DNA from: Actinospineispora spinosispora DSM 44797
GTDB taxonomy: Bacteria; Actinomycetota; Actinomycetes; Mycobacteriales; Pseudonocardiaceae
Assembly: GCF_000429025.1 (NCBI RefSeq)
Contig: NZ_KE386835.1
Location: forward strand, 1-64,000
DNA: 64,000 nucleotides
Direction of reading: 5' to 3'
This document shows positions 33,903 through 41,137 of the stretch, one piece after another (position 1 is the stretch's first letter; the number at the start of each line of letters is the position of its first letter). The translations under genes and the position numbers were made by a program. The notes beneath the pieces were generated by a model that ran no database searches, was not told the origin of the DNA, and saw nothing but the letters and a program-made list of their open reading frames with translations.

Positions 33903-34928
33903 TCAGGGCTGCGTCGGTGCGGCGTACGGGTTGAAGCGGTTGGTGTAGAGGGTGTTCAGGTCGACCGACGATCCGGTGATGCGGCCGTCGGCGCGCAGTC
34001 GGTCCAGCCAGGTGCCGAACTCCGTGCGCGCGATCACCCCACCGGGCAGTGCGACGCCGGTGCTGTGCCAGTAGTCGAGCGCGTCGGTGTTCTCCGCGCG
34101 GCCCCGCTGCCGCACGATCTGCTTCATCCGTGCCACGACCTCGTCCCTCGGGTGCTGCTGCGCCCAGGTGATCGCCCGCGCGGTACCGGCCACGAACCGG
34201 CGGACGGTGTCCGGGTTGGCCGCGATGAAGTCGTTGCGCAGCACATAGCTGCCCGCGGTGAAGGTGCCGAGCAGGTCGTAGTCGGTGAAGACCGGATGCA
34301 CCGCTCCCCTGGCCAGTGCCTTGTCCCGGTAGATGCCCTGCAGCACCGCGACGTCGAGCTGTCCGGACCGCAGCGCCTGCTCCGCGGAGATCGGTGGCAC
34401 GACCACCAGCTGCACCGAGTTGATCTCCTGCTCGGTCAGGCCGTTCTTCGCCAGGTAGATCCGCAGCACGTCCTCGTAGTGGGCGCCCAGGGTGTTCACC
34501 CCGACCGTCTTGCCGATCAGGTCCCGCGCGGTGCGGATCGGGCTGCCATCGCGGACGAAGTAGCCGGTCAGGGTCTTCTCGTCGATTCCGTAGTAGCCGA
34601 TCACCGCGGTGATCGGCGCGCCGGCGGCGGCGAGCCGCAGGATCGAGCCGTTGAACGCGCCGCCCACATCGGTGTCACCGGTGACCGCCGCCTGGATGTC
34701 CTGCGGGCCGCTGGTGAAGTTGCCGATCCAGTGCAGCCTCACCCCGTCCAGGTAGCCGAGGTCCGCCGCCAGCTCGGGAAAGGTCACCTGCCCGACCTGG
34801 CCCTGGTAGCGGATGACGGCCTGCTGCCGCTCCGCCACGCCGGACCGGGGTGCAACCCCCGGCCCGGCGCAGGACGCCACGAGGATCAGCGTCAGGGGAG
34901 CGGCGAGCGCTAGGAGCAGTCGGTTCAC
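33903..34928 (-). CDS. ABC sulfonate/taurine-binding lipoprotein
   Basis: The protein has 341 residues with an N-terminal lipoprotein signal (LLLALAAPLTLILVASC, Cys20) followed by a SsuA/TauA-like periplasmic binding fold. Markers are VTFPELAADLGYLDGVRLHWIGN, GDTDVGGAFNGSILRLAAAGAPITAVIGYYG, RDLIGKTVGVNTLGAHYEDVLR and FVAGTARAITWAQQHP. It captures the substrate outside the membrane. The GTG start at 34928 overlaps the TauD stop (GTGA). Whether it prefers taurine, alkanesulfonates or sulfate esters cannot be read from the sequence. Confidence 0.9.
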   Translation of the reverse strand: MNRLLLALAAPLTLILVASCAGPGVAPRSGVAERQQAVIRYQGQVGQVTFPELAADLGYLDGVRLHWIGNFTSGPQDIQAAVTGDTDVGGAFNGSILRLAAAGAPITAVIGYYGIDEKTLTGYFVRDGSPIRTARDLIGKTVGVNTLGAHYEDVLRIYLAKNGLTEQEINSVQLVVVPPISAEQALRSGQLDVAVLQGIYRDKALARGAVHPVFTDYDLLGTFTAGSYVLRNDFIAANPDTVRRFVAGTARAITWAQQHPRDEVVARMKQIVRQRGRAENTDALDYWHSTGVALPGGVIARTEFGTWLDRLRADGRITGSSVDLNTLYTNRFNPYAAPTQP

Positions 34929-35842
34929 GAACCCGCTGCGGTGTACGCGGTGGAGTCACCCTGCCTGGCGATGCTGGGGCGGCCGTCGACGCTGACCGGG
35001 ACCTCGCCGACGACGGTGACGCGGTGCAGGCGACGCGGCAGGTCGCCGTGGTCGGTGACCGCGTAGTGCTGGGTGGTGCGGTTGTCCCAGATGGCGATGT
35101 CACCGGGCTGCCACTGCCAGCGGACGGTGTTCTCCAGCCGCGTCACGTGGTCCTGGAACAGCGCGATCAGGTGTGCCGAGTCCGTGCCGTTCACCCCGAC
35201 GAACCGCTGCGCGAACTGTCCGAGCAGCAGCGCCTTCTCCCCCGTCTCCGGGTGCACCCGGACCAGCGGGTGCTCGGTCTTGTAGACCGTCGAGACGAAC
35301 ACCTCGCGGTGCGCGGCCTGCTGTTCGGTCAGCTCGGTGACGCCGTGGCTGGTGGCGTAGTCGTAGTCGTTCGTGTGCTCGGCCCACAGCTGCTCGGCGA
35401 GCCTCTGCAGGACCGGCGGCAGGCTCTCGTAGGCGGTGACGGTGTTGGCCCAGGAGGTGTCGCCGCCGTAGGGCGGCAGCACGATCGCGCGCAGCAGCGA
35501 GAACGACGGCGGGCGGTCCACGAAGGTCACGTCGGTGTGCCAGCTGTTCGCCTTGTTGCCGTGCTCCGAGTCGACCGGCAGCACGTTGCGCGCGCCCTCG
35601 GCGCCGCTGATCGTCGGGTGCGCCGTGGTCAGGTCGCCGAGCCTGCGGGCGAACGCCGCCTGCTCCGCGTCGGTCAGATGCTCCTGTCCGCGCACGAACA
35701 CCACCCGGTGTTCCAGGATCGCCGCGCGCACGGCCGCTACAGCGGCGTCCTCGAGGTCACCGGACAGGTGCACACCGGTGATCTCCGCACCGATCACTCC
35801 GGCGACCTTGCGAACATCCAGAATTGTTTCCACCGTGCTCAC
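34925..35842 (-). CDS. TauD/TfdA-family Fe(II)/2-oxoglutarate dioxygenase
   Basis: The protein has 305 residues. The facial triad is visible as HTD in NSWHTDVTFVDRPP and a distal His in RRLHRVTV, with the 2-oxoglutarate Arg just before it. GVHLSGDLEDAAVAAVRAAILEHRVVFVRGQ and LPPYGGDTSWANTVTAYESLPP are TauD/sulfatase-type segments. It releases sulfite or sulfate from taurine, a sulfonate or a sulfate ester. I chose GTG 35842 behind ACGGAG; the frame extends to 35896 without a better start. It is the first structural gene after the leader peptide and attenuator-like hairpin. Confidence 0.9.
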   Translation of the reverse strand: MSTVETILDVRKVAGVIGAEITGVHLSGDLEDAAVAAVRAAILEHRVVFVRGQEHLTDAEQAAFARRLGDLTTAHPTISGAEGARNVLPVDSEHGNKANSWHTDVTFVDRPPSFSLLRAIVLPPYGGDTSWANTVTAYESLPPVLQRLAEQLWAEHTNDYDYATSHGVTELTEQQAAHREVFVSTVYKTEHPLVRVHPETGEKALLLGQFAQRFVGVNGTDSAHLIALFQDHVTRLENTVRWQWQPGDIAIWDNRTTQHYAVTDHGDLPRRLHRVTVVGEVPVSVDGRPSIARQGDSTAYTAAGS

Positions 35843-35906
35843 GAAGAACTCCGTTTCTCTATCATGACGTGACACCGTGCGAATTGAGAACGGCACGGCA
35901 AGTAAT

Positions 35907-35929
35907 CGGTCGCGACGAATACGCGACCG
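35907..35929 (-). promoter_or_regulatory. attenuator-like hairpin between leader peptide and tauD
   Basis: CGGTCGCG (35907-35914) and CGCGACCG (35922-35929) form a perfect 8-bp stem with a 7-base loop. A competing partner, CGACCGAG at 35951-35958, lies just after the leader ORF and can pair with part of the same arm. Mutually exclusive pairing is what ribosome-mediated attenuation needs. Confidence 0.5.
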
Positions 35930-35970
35930 TGAGAACTAGGGCCTGACCTGCGACCGAGCGGTAAGAACCG

Positions 35971-36081
35971 TCAGTTCGGACAGATGGCGCTGGCCAGCCG
36001 GTGCAGGTCGACGTGCAATCTCGCGACCAGTCGCGGATCGCGGCAGGCGGGCCGCACGCGGATCGCGGAAAGATCGAACAC
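35971..36081 (-). CDS. putative cysteine-responsive leader peptide
   Basis: This is a 36-residue ORF starting at GTG 36081 behind GGAGG. It ends RLHVDLHRLASAICPN, which matches the recurrent actinobacterial leader peptides found before sulfur-assimilation genes, whose consensus end is R-x-H-V/I-D-L-x-R-x-x-S-A-I-C. A Cys codon sits three codons from the stop and another occurs mid-peptide (PAC). It precedes the sulfonate operon by about 130 bases. Ribosome stalling at the Cys codons when cysteine is short would let transcription continue. Family match by eye; regulation inferred. Confidence 0.7.
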   Translation of the reverse strand: MFDLSAIRVRPACRDPRLVARLHVDLHRLASAICPN

Positions 36082-36243
36082 GCCGGCCACCTCCTGCTGA
36101 TCGAGCTCATTTCGGCTGGGACACGCAGTCAAACACAATCTCAACCAAATGAGTAGAGTTTGTCCCATCACATGGGACACCCGCCCTGGCGCCGAGGCCC
36201 CGATGTTGGTTGCATGAGCGCACACGGAACGAGCGGAGGGCCC

Positions 36244-37767
36244 ATGGTCGTGTCAGCAGCCTCGCCGATGATCAGGTGCGCGGATCGGACCCGTTCCAGA
36301 GAGCAGGCACTGGACCGTGCGTCCATGATCGCGGCCGGTCTCGCCGGGCTCGGCGTCCGACCGGACGACCGGGTGGCGATCGTGCTCCGCAACGACATCG
36401 AGTTCATCGAGATCAGCATCGGCATCGGCCTCCTCGGCGCCGTTCCGATCGCGGTCAACTGGCACTGGCGCGGCGAGGAGCTGAACTACCTGCTGACCGA
36501 CAGCGGCGCGGTCGCCGCCTTCGTGCACAGCGACCTGCTGCCGACGGTCGAGGCGGCGCTCGGTGAGCCGATCCCGCTGATCCAGGTGACCCCGTCCGAT
36601 GCGCTGCGCAAGGCGTACCGGCTGGACGGATGGGCCCCGTCGGACCGGCCGGAGCTCGAGGAATGGCTCGCCGGCCAGACCGAGCGCATCGACCAGCCGG
36701 TCGCGACCCCGATGAGCGTCATCTACACCTCGGGTACGACCGGCAAACCCAAGGGCGTCCTGCGCCATCCCCAGCCGCCGGAGGACCGGGCGCGGTTCGT
36801 CCAGCAGATCTTCGCGGCGTTCGGGCTGAAGCCGGGCATGCGCACCCTGGTGCCCGCGCCGCTCTACCACACCGCGCCGAACTCCCATTCCCTCGGCGCG
36901 TTCGCCACCGGCCACGACCTGACGATCATGCCCCGGTTCGACCCGGTGGAGATGCTGGCCACCATCGAGCGGGAACACATCGAGCACACCCAGATGGTGC
37001 CCACCATGTTCGTGCGACTGCTCGCGCTGCCGGACGAACAGCGGGCCTCGTTCGACCTGTCCTCGCTGGCCGCGATCGTGCACGCGGCCGCGCCGTGCTC
37101 ACCCGAGGTCAAACAGCAGATGATCGACTGGCTCGGGCCGATCGTCCTGGAGTACTACGGCGGCACGGAGAGCGGCGCGGTGGTGTGCTGCGACTCGGCC
37201 GAGTGGCTCGCCCACCCCGGCACGGTCGGCCACCCGATGTCCGGCACGTCGATCCGCATCTTCCGGGAGGACGGCTCGGAGGCGTCGACCGGGGAGGTCG
37301 GCGAGGTCTACGTGAAGACCGCCGACGGCTGGCCCGACTTCACCTACATCGGCAACGACGAGAAGCGCCGGGCGATGGACCGCGACGGCTACCTCACGCT
37401 CGGCGACATCGGCAGGCTGGACGACGACGGTTTCCTGTACCTGAGCGACCGCAAGAACGACATGGTCATCTCCGGCGGGGTCAACATCTACCCGGCGGAG
37501 ATCGAACAGTGCCTGATCCTGCTGGACGGGGTACGCGACGTCGCGGTGTTCGGCATCCCGGATCCCGAGTACGGAGAGGCGCTCGCCGCCCACGTGGACA
37601 CCGACCCCGCCTCAGGCCTCACCGAGGACGACATCCGGCTGCACGTGCGGACCAACCTCGCCGGGTACAAGGCCCCCAAGGTCGTCGTCATCGACCGCGA
37701 CCTGCCCCGCGAGGAGTCCGGCAAGCTCTTCAAACGCCGCCTGCGAGACCGCTACCGCCCCTCGTGA
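36244..37767 (+). CDS. AMP-dependent acyl/aryl-CoA ligase
   Basis: The protein has about 507 residues and belongs to the ANL superfamily. The P-loop is YTSGTTGKPKG. The A5 motif is YYGGTESG, A7 is GYLTLGDIGRLDDDG, A8 is YLSDRKNDMVISGGVNIYPAEIE, and A10 is the lysine in ESGKLFKRRLRDRY. It activates a carboxylic acid as acyl-AMP and then as the CoA thioester. I chose ATG 36244; ATG 36214 is also possible. The N-terminus is slightly short for the family. The gene diverges from the sulfonate leader and converges on the UbiD genes. The TGA stop sits in CTCGTGAGTG. Confidence 0.85.
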   Translation: MVVSAASPMIRCADRTRSREQALDRASMIAAGLAGLGVRPDDRVAIVLRNDIEFIEISIGIGLLGAVPIAVNWHWRGEELNYLLTDSGAVAAFVHSDLLPTVEAALGEPIPLIQVTPSDALRKAYRLDGWAPSDRPELEEWLAGQTERIDQPVATPMSVIYTSGTTGKPKGVLRHPQPPEDRARFVQQIFAAFGLKPGMRTLVPAPLYHTAPNSHSLGAFATGHDLTIMPRFDPVEMLATIEREHIEHTQMVPTMFVRLLALPDEQRASFDLSSLAAIVHAAAPCSPEVKQQMIDWLGPIVLEYYGGTESGAVVCCDSAEWLAHPGTVGHPMSGTSIRIFREDGSEASTGEVGEVYVKTADGWPDFTYIGNDEKRRAMDRDGYLTLGDIGRLDDDGFLYLSDRKNDMVISGGVNIYPAEIEQCLILLDGVRDVAVFGIPDPEYGEALAAHVDTDPASGLTEDDIRLHVRTNLAGYKAPKVVVIDRDLPREESGKLFKRRLRDRYRPS

Positions 37768-37770
37768 GTG
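37761..37770 (+). repeat. isolated GTGAGTG half-element at ligase stop
   Basis: CTCGTGAGTG here is the same decamer that opens element B 70 bases later. It carries the ligase stop codon. GGACCC follows, and GGGTCC stands just before element B, so this may be the remains of a partly deleted palindrome. Confidence 0.5.
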
Positions 37771-37830
37771 GACCCGGCCTGAGCGTCTGTGGTCCCGACC
37801 GCGTGCAGAGAGTGCACCGCCTCGGGGTCC

Positions 37831-37953
37831 CTCGTGAGTGATGAGGCCGCCTATAGCCGGACTGGACCCTCACGACGGAAAAGCTGTCGTGAGTGCCCAC
37901 TCCGGCTACGCCTTCGGCGCCGCTTCGCGGTAGACGGCCTCATCACTCACGAG
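37831..37953. repeat. long palindromic element B, GTGAGTG family (123 bp)
   Basis: Outer arms CTCGTGAGTGATGAGGCCG (37831-37849) and the exact complement (37935-37953) flank an interior nearly the same as element A, including the nested CTCACGAC/GTCGTGAG hairpin. Relative to A, GCAAG is replaced by ATGAG in the left arm and CTTGC by CTCAT in the right, so pairing is kept. The stop codon of the decarboxylase subunit D lies in the right arm. Confidence 0.88.
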
Positions 37954-38177
37954 GGAGGGAGGGGTGGGACGTTTTTTGCGTCGGACAAGGTCTGCTCGGT
38001 CAGGCGGAAGGGGGCCGGGTAGTAGTCCGCCGTTGTGTTCACCAGGGGTTCCGTGGAGCGCCATGCGTAGAAGCAGCGGCGGCAGCACCAGACCCTCCAG
38101 GTGCCCGGGACCGGGGAGTCCGCGAGGTGCTCGACCTGGGTGTACTCGCACCGGGGGCATTCGGGCTGGTCAGCCAT
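37947..38177 (-). CDS. non-oxidative hydroxyarylate decarboxylase subunit D
   Basis: This 76-residue protein is Cys-rich: CPRCEYTQVEHL, then VWCCRRCFYAWRST, a CxxC...CCxxC zinc-ribbon-like pattern, and then EPLVNTTADYYPAPFRLT. The combination of PVPGTW, YAWRSTEP and YP.AFR.T is the signature of VdcD/BsdD/ShdD small subunits. These occur with UbiD-type decarboxylases for vanillate or 4-hydroxybenzoate. Its ATG overlaps the end of the UbiD gene by eight bases. The stop codon is inside palindromic element B. Confidence 0.88.
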   Translation of the reverse strand: MADQPECPRCEYTQVEHLADSPVPGTWRVWCCRRCFYAWRSTEPLVNTTADYYPAPFRLTEQTLSDAKNVPPLPPS

Positions 38178-39615
38178 GGTTCCGTCCTCCTGCCTGGTGC
38201 TCCAGCATGTCGGTCAGCCGCCGCACCCACGCGGCGGTCTCCGGCCGGTCGATGACCTGCTGGTCGAAGTGGCCGCGCGCGTCCGGAGCCACCGGCGTGG
38301 TCGCGTCGATGACGAGCTTGTCGGTGATGCCCTGCGGGATCGCGCTGGGATCGAGCGCCACGACCGGCATGTTGGGCAGCTGCACCAGGTCGCCAGCCGG
38401 GTTGACCTTGGTGGACAGTGCCCACATGACCTGGGGGAGGTTGAACGGGTCGACGTCCTCGTCGACCATGATCACCATCTTGCAGTAGCCGAGGCCGTGC
38501 GGCGTGGTCAGCGCGCGCAGGCCGACCGCCTTGGCGAAGCCGCCGTACCGGCGCCGGGTGGAGACGATCGCCAGCAGCCCGTGCGTGTACATCGCGTTCA
38601 CCGCCTGCACCTCGGGGAAGTCGGCGCGCAGCTGACGCAGCAGGGGCACGCAGGTCGCCGGCCCGATCAGGTAGTCCAGCTCGGTCCACGGCATGCCGAG
38701 GTAGAGCGACTCGAAGATCGGGTCGGTCCGGTGGTGGATCCGGTCGATCTCGACGACCGGCATGTTCCTTCCGCCCGAGTAGTGGCCGGTGAACTCACCG
38801 AACGGGCCCTCGAACTCGCGGCGGCCACCCAGGATGCGCCCCTCGATGAGCACCTCGCAGCCCCACGGGACGTCCAGGCCGGTCAGCGGCGCGGTGGCCA
38901 GTGGCACCGGTTCGCCACGTAGCGCGCCCGCCATCTCGTACTCGGACTGGTCGTAACCGAGCGACATCCCGGCCGCGATCGTGACGGCGGGGTCGTTGCC
39001 GAGCGCGATCGCCACCGGGAGGTCGTGGCCTGCCTCTTCCGCGACGCGCAGCTGCAGCGCGACGTCGTGCATCGGTACCGGCTGCAGCCCCAGTGTGCGG
39101 GGGCCTTTGACCTGCAGCCGGTAGATCCCCACGTTCTGTTTGCCGAAGTGCTCGGGGTCCTCCGGGTCGCGGGAGATCACCGCGGCCTTGTCCAGGAAGA
39201 ACCCACCGTCGCCGACGTTCAGCCGGAACAGCGGCAGGACGTCGAACAGGTCGACGTCGTCGCCGGTGCGGGTGTTCGCCAGGAACGGCGGGTCGTCGCG
39301 GCGCCGCGTGGGCGTCGGGAAGTCGTCCCAGCGCCTGGCGAACTCGGCGACCTGCTGTTTCACCGAGGTGTTCGGCGTGAGACCGAGAGCGATCGCATGG
39401 TTGGCCCACGAACCGTGCACGTTCAGCGCGACCCTGGGCTCGGTGAATCCGGTGATGTCGTCGAAGTACAGAGCGGGCGCCGCGTCGCCGAGACGGGCCG
39501 CCGCGGCGGCCGCGGCACCGAGGTCGGGTTCCGCGTCGACCTGCTCGGTGATCCGCAACAACTGACCGGCCTTCTCCAGCGCCGCGAGGAACTCACGAAG
39601 ATCGTCGTACGCCAT
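38170..39615 (-). CDS. UbiD-family hydroxyarylate decarboxylase (subunit C)
   Basis: The protein has 481 residues. YDDLREFLAALEKAGQLLRI opens the family fold. NVGIYRLQVKGPRTLGLQP, PVAIALGNDPAVTIAAGMSLGYDQSEYEMAGALRGEPV and EGPFGEFTGHYSGG match prenyl-FMN-dependent UbiD decarboxylases. It removes CO2 from a phenolic or aromatic acid, or carboxylates a phenol in reverse. ATG 39615 has GGGGAGG upstream. It is cotranscribed with subunit D, but the FMN prenyltransferase UbiX (subunit B) is not in the window and must be supplied elsewhere. The divergent MarR gene is a likely phenolic-acid sensor. Confidence 0.92.
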   Translation of the reverse strand: MAYDDLREFLAALEKAGQLLRITEQVDAEPDLGAAAAAAARLGDAAPALYFDDITGFTEPRVALNVHGSWANHAIALGLTPNTSVKQQVAEFARRWDDFPTPTRRRDDPPFLANTRTGDDVDLFDVLPLFRLNVGDGGFFLDKAAVISRDPEDPEHFGKQNVGIYRLQVKGPRTLGLQPVPMHDVALQLRVAEEAGHDLPVAIALGNDPAVTIAAGMSLGYDQSEYEMAGALRGEPVPLATAPLTGLDVPWGCEVLIEGRILGGRREFEGPFGEFTGHYSGGRNMPVVEIDRIHHRTDPIFESLYLGMPWTELDYLIGPATCVPLLRQLRADFPEVQAVNAMYTHGLLAIVSTRRRYGGFAKAVGLRALTTPHGLGYCKMVIMVDEDVDPFNLPQVMWALSTKVNPAGDLVQLPNMPVVALDPSAIPQGITDKLVIDATTPVAPDARGHFDQQVIDRPETAAWVRRLTDMLEHQAGGRNHG

Positions 39616-39635
39616 CGCACCTCCCCGAAATATTC

Positions 39636-39649
39636 GTTCGTCCACGAAC
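39636..39649. promoter_or_regulatory. MarR-type operator between ubiD and marR
   Basis: GTTCGTCCACGAAC is a perfect inverted repeat (6-base arms, CC centre) in the 61-base gap between the divergent decarboxylase and MarR starts. A second similar half-site GTTCAC follows at 39655. The position would let one bound dimer block both promoters. Confidence 0.6.
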
Positions 39650-39676
39650 CATATGTTCACAAACTATCATTGGACG

Positions 39677-40132
39677 ATGACCTGGGACGCCGAGTTGAGC
39701 TCTCCCCGCGACTCCGTCTTCCACCTGCTCCGTCTGGTCCTGCAGGAACACGGCGCCCGCTGGTCCGAGCTGCTCGCCGCCCCCGGGCTGAGCGACGCCG
39801 CCCGCGACCTGACCAAGCCGAGGTACGCGATCCTGCGGGCGGTCCACGCGGAACCGGGGATCGACCAGGGCGCGGCAGGTTCGCAGGCCGGGTCCGACAA
39901 GGCGACCGTCACCGCGCTGCTGGACCGGTTGGAGCGGCAGGGGCTGATCAGCAGACAGGTCGACGGCACCGACCGCAGGCGCCGAAGGCTGTACCTGACC
40001 GAGCAGGGGCTGGCGCTGCTGGCCGAGGTCGTGCCGATCGTCGAACGGGCGAACGCAGAGCTGCTCGCCCGGTTGACCGAGCAGGAGCGCGCCGAGCTCC
40101 TCCGCCTGCTCCACGGTCTGGCCGGTCAGTAG
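39677..40132 (+). CDS. MarR family transcriptional regulator
   Basis: The protein has 151 residues. The winged-helix core reads KPRYAILRAVHAEPGIDQGAAGSQAGSDKATVTALLDRLERQGLISRQVDGTDRRRRRLYLTEQG, with the D-x-R-x-x-x-x-x-LT wing. It is divergent from the hydroxyarylate decarboxylase genes with a palindromic operator between. It is therefore presumed to repress them until a phenolic acid binds. ATG 39677 is preferred over ATG 39653, which lies on the operator side. The gene is followed after 37 bases by the hydrolase gene in the same direction. Confidence 0.87.
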   Translation: MTWDAELSSPRDSVFHLLRLVLQEHGARWSELLAAPGLSDAARDLTKPRYAILRAVHAEPGIDQGAAGSQAGSDKATVTALLDRLERQGLISRQVDGTDRRRRRLYLTEQGLALLAEVVPIVERANAELLARLTEQERAELLRLLHGLAGQ

Positions 40133-40169
40133 ACACCTGCCGGCCACCCGCTCTGGGTAATGTCGAGTC

Positions 40170-41126
40170 ATGACCGAGATCAACCACCGGTTCGTCGAGG
40201 TGAACGGGCTGCGGCTGCACGTGGCCGAAGCCGGCACCGGCCCGCTCGTCGTCCTCCTGCACGGCTTCCCCGAGTGCTGGTACTCGTGGCGCCACCAGCT
40301 CGGCGCGCTCGCCGAAGCGGGTTTCCACGTGGTGGCGCCCGACCAGCGCGGCTACACCCGCAGCGACCGACCGGGCTCGGTCGAGGACTACACGATGTTG
40401 CATCTCGTCGGCGACGTCGTCGGGCTGATCGACGCGCTCGACGAGCCGGACGCGGTGGTCGTCGGCCACGACTGGGGCGCGCCGGTGGCCTGGCACACCG
40501 CGCTGCTGCGCCCGGACGTCGTGCGCGCCGTCGCCGGGCTGAGCGTGCCGTTCGTCGGCTCCACCCCGGTGCCGCCACTGCAGGCCGCGCGCCACCGCTA
40601 CGGCGACACGTTCTACCAGCTGTACTTCCAGAACGCGGGGGTCGAGAAGGACTTCGAGACCGACCTGGACACGACGTTCCGGCGCATCCTGTACGGCATC
40701 TCGGGCGACAACCCGGAGATCCGCCCGTTGCTGGTGCCCGAGGGCGAGGGATTCTTCGACTCCTGGACCGACCCCGCCGAGCTTCCGTCGTGGCTGACCG
40801 AGCGCGACATCGCCACGTACGCGGCGGAGTTCGCCGGTTCCGGGTTCTCCGGCCCGCTGAACTGGTATCGCAACATCGACCACAACTGGGAGCTCACCTC
40901 GGCGTGGCGCAGCGCCACGATCGGCGCTCCGGCGCTGTTCGTCGCGGGTGACCGCGATCCGGTGATCTCGTGGTACGACGCGGCGAAGCTGGAGCCGATG
41001 ATGCGCACGGTGATCCCCGACCTCCGCGGGGTCGAGCTGCTTCCCGGCGCCGGTCACTGGATCCAGCAGGAACGCCCCGCCGAGGTCAGCACCGCGCTGG
41101 TCGACTTCGCCAGGTCCACCTCCTAG
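40170..41126 (+). CDS. epoxide hydrolase-like alpha/beta hydrolase
   Basis: The protein has 318 residues with the alpha/beta-hydrolase fold. LLHGFPECWYSWRHQL holds the oxyanion HGFP motif. VVGHDWGAPVAW gives the nucleophilic Asp. A cap region with FYQLYFQNAGVEKDFE follows. FVAGDRDPV supplies the acid and GAGHWIQQERP the histidine. The Asp nucleophile and HGFPExWxSWRxQ pattern are those of epoxide hydrolases. It opens an epoxide to a diol. It may be expressed with the MarR gene, but a link to the decarboxylase is not shown. Confidence 0.88.
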   Translation: MTEINHRFVEVNGLRLHVAEAGTGPLVVLLHGFPECWYSWRHQLGALAEAGFHVVAPDQRGYTRSDRPGSVEDYTMLHLVGDVVGLIDALDEPDAVVVGHDWGAPVAWHTALLRPDVVRAVAGLSVPFVGSTPVPPLQAARHRYGDTFYQLYFQNAGVEKDFETDLDTTFRRILYGISGDNPEIRPLLVPEGEGFFDSWTDPAELPSWLTERDIATYAAEFAGSGFSGPLNWYRNIDHNWELTSAWRSATIGAPALFVAGDRDPVISWYDAAKLEPMMRTVIPDLRGVELLPGAGHWIQQERPAEVSTALVDFARSTS

Positions 41127-41137
41127 CTCACGAGCGG

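Noticed and set aside
32481..34913. 810-codon plus-strand open frame over the sulfonate transporter genes
   Set aside because: It is a shadow of three well-supported ABC genes and has no recognisable domain.
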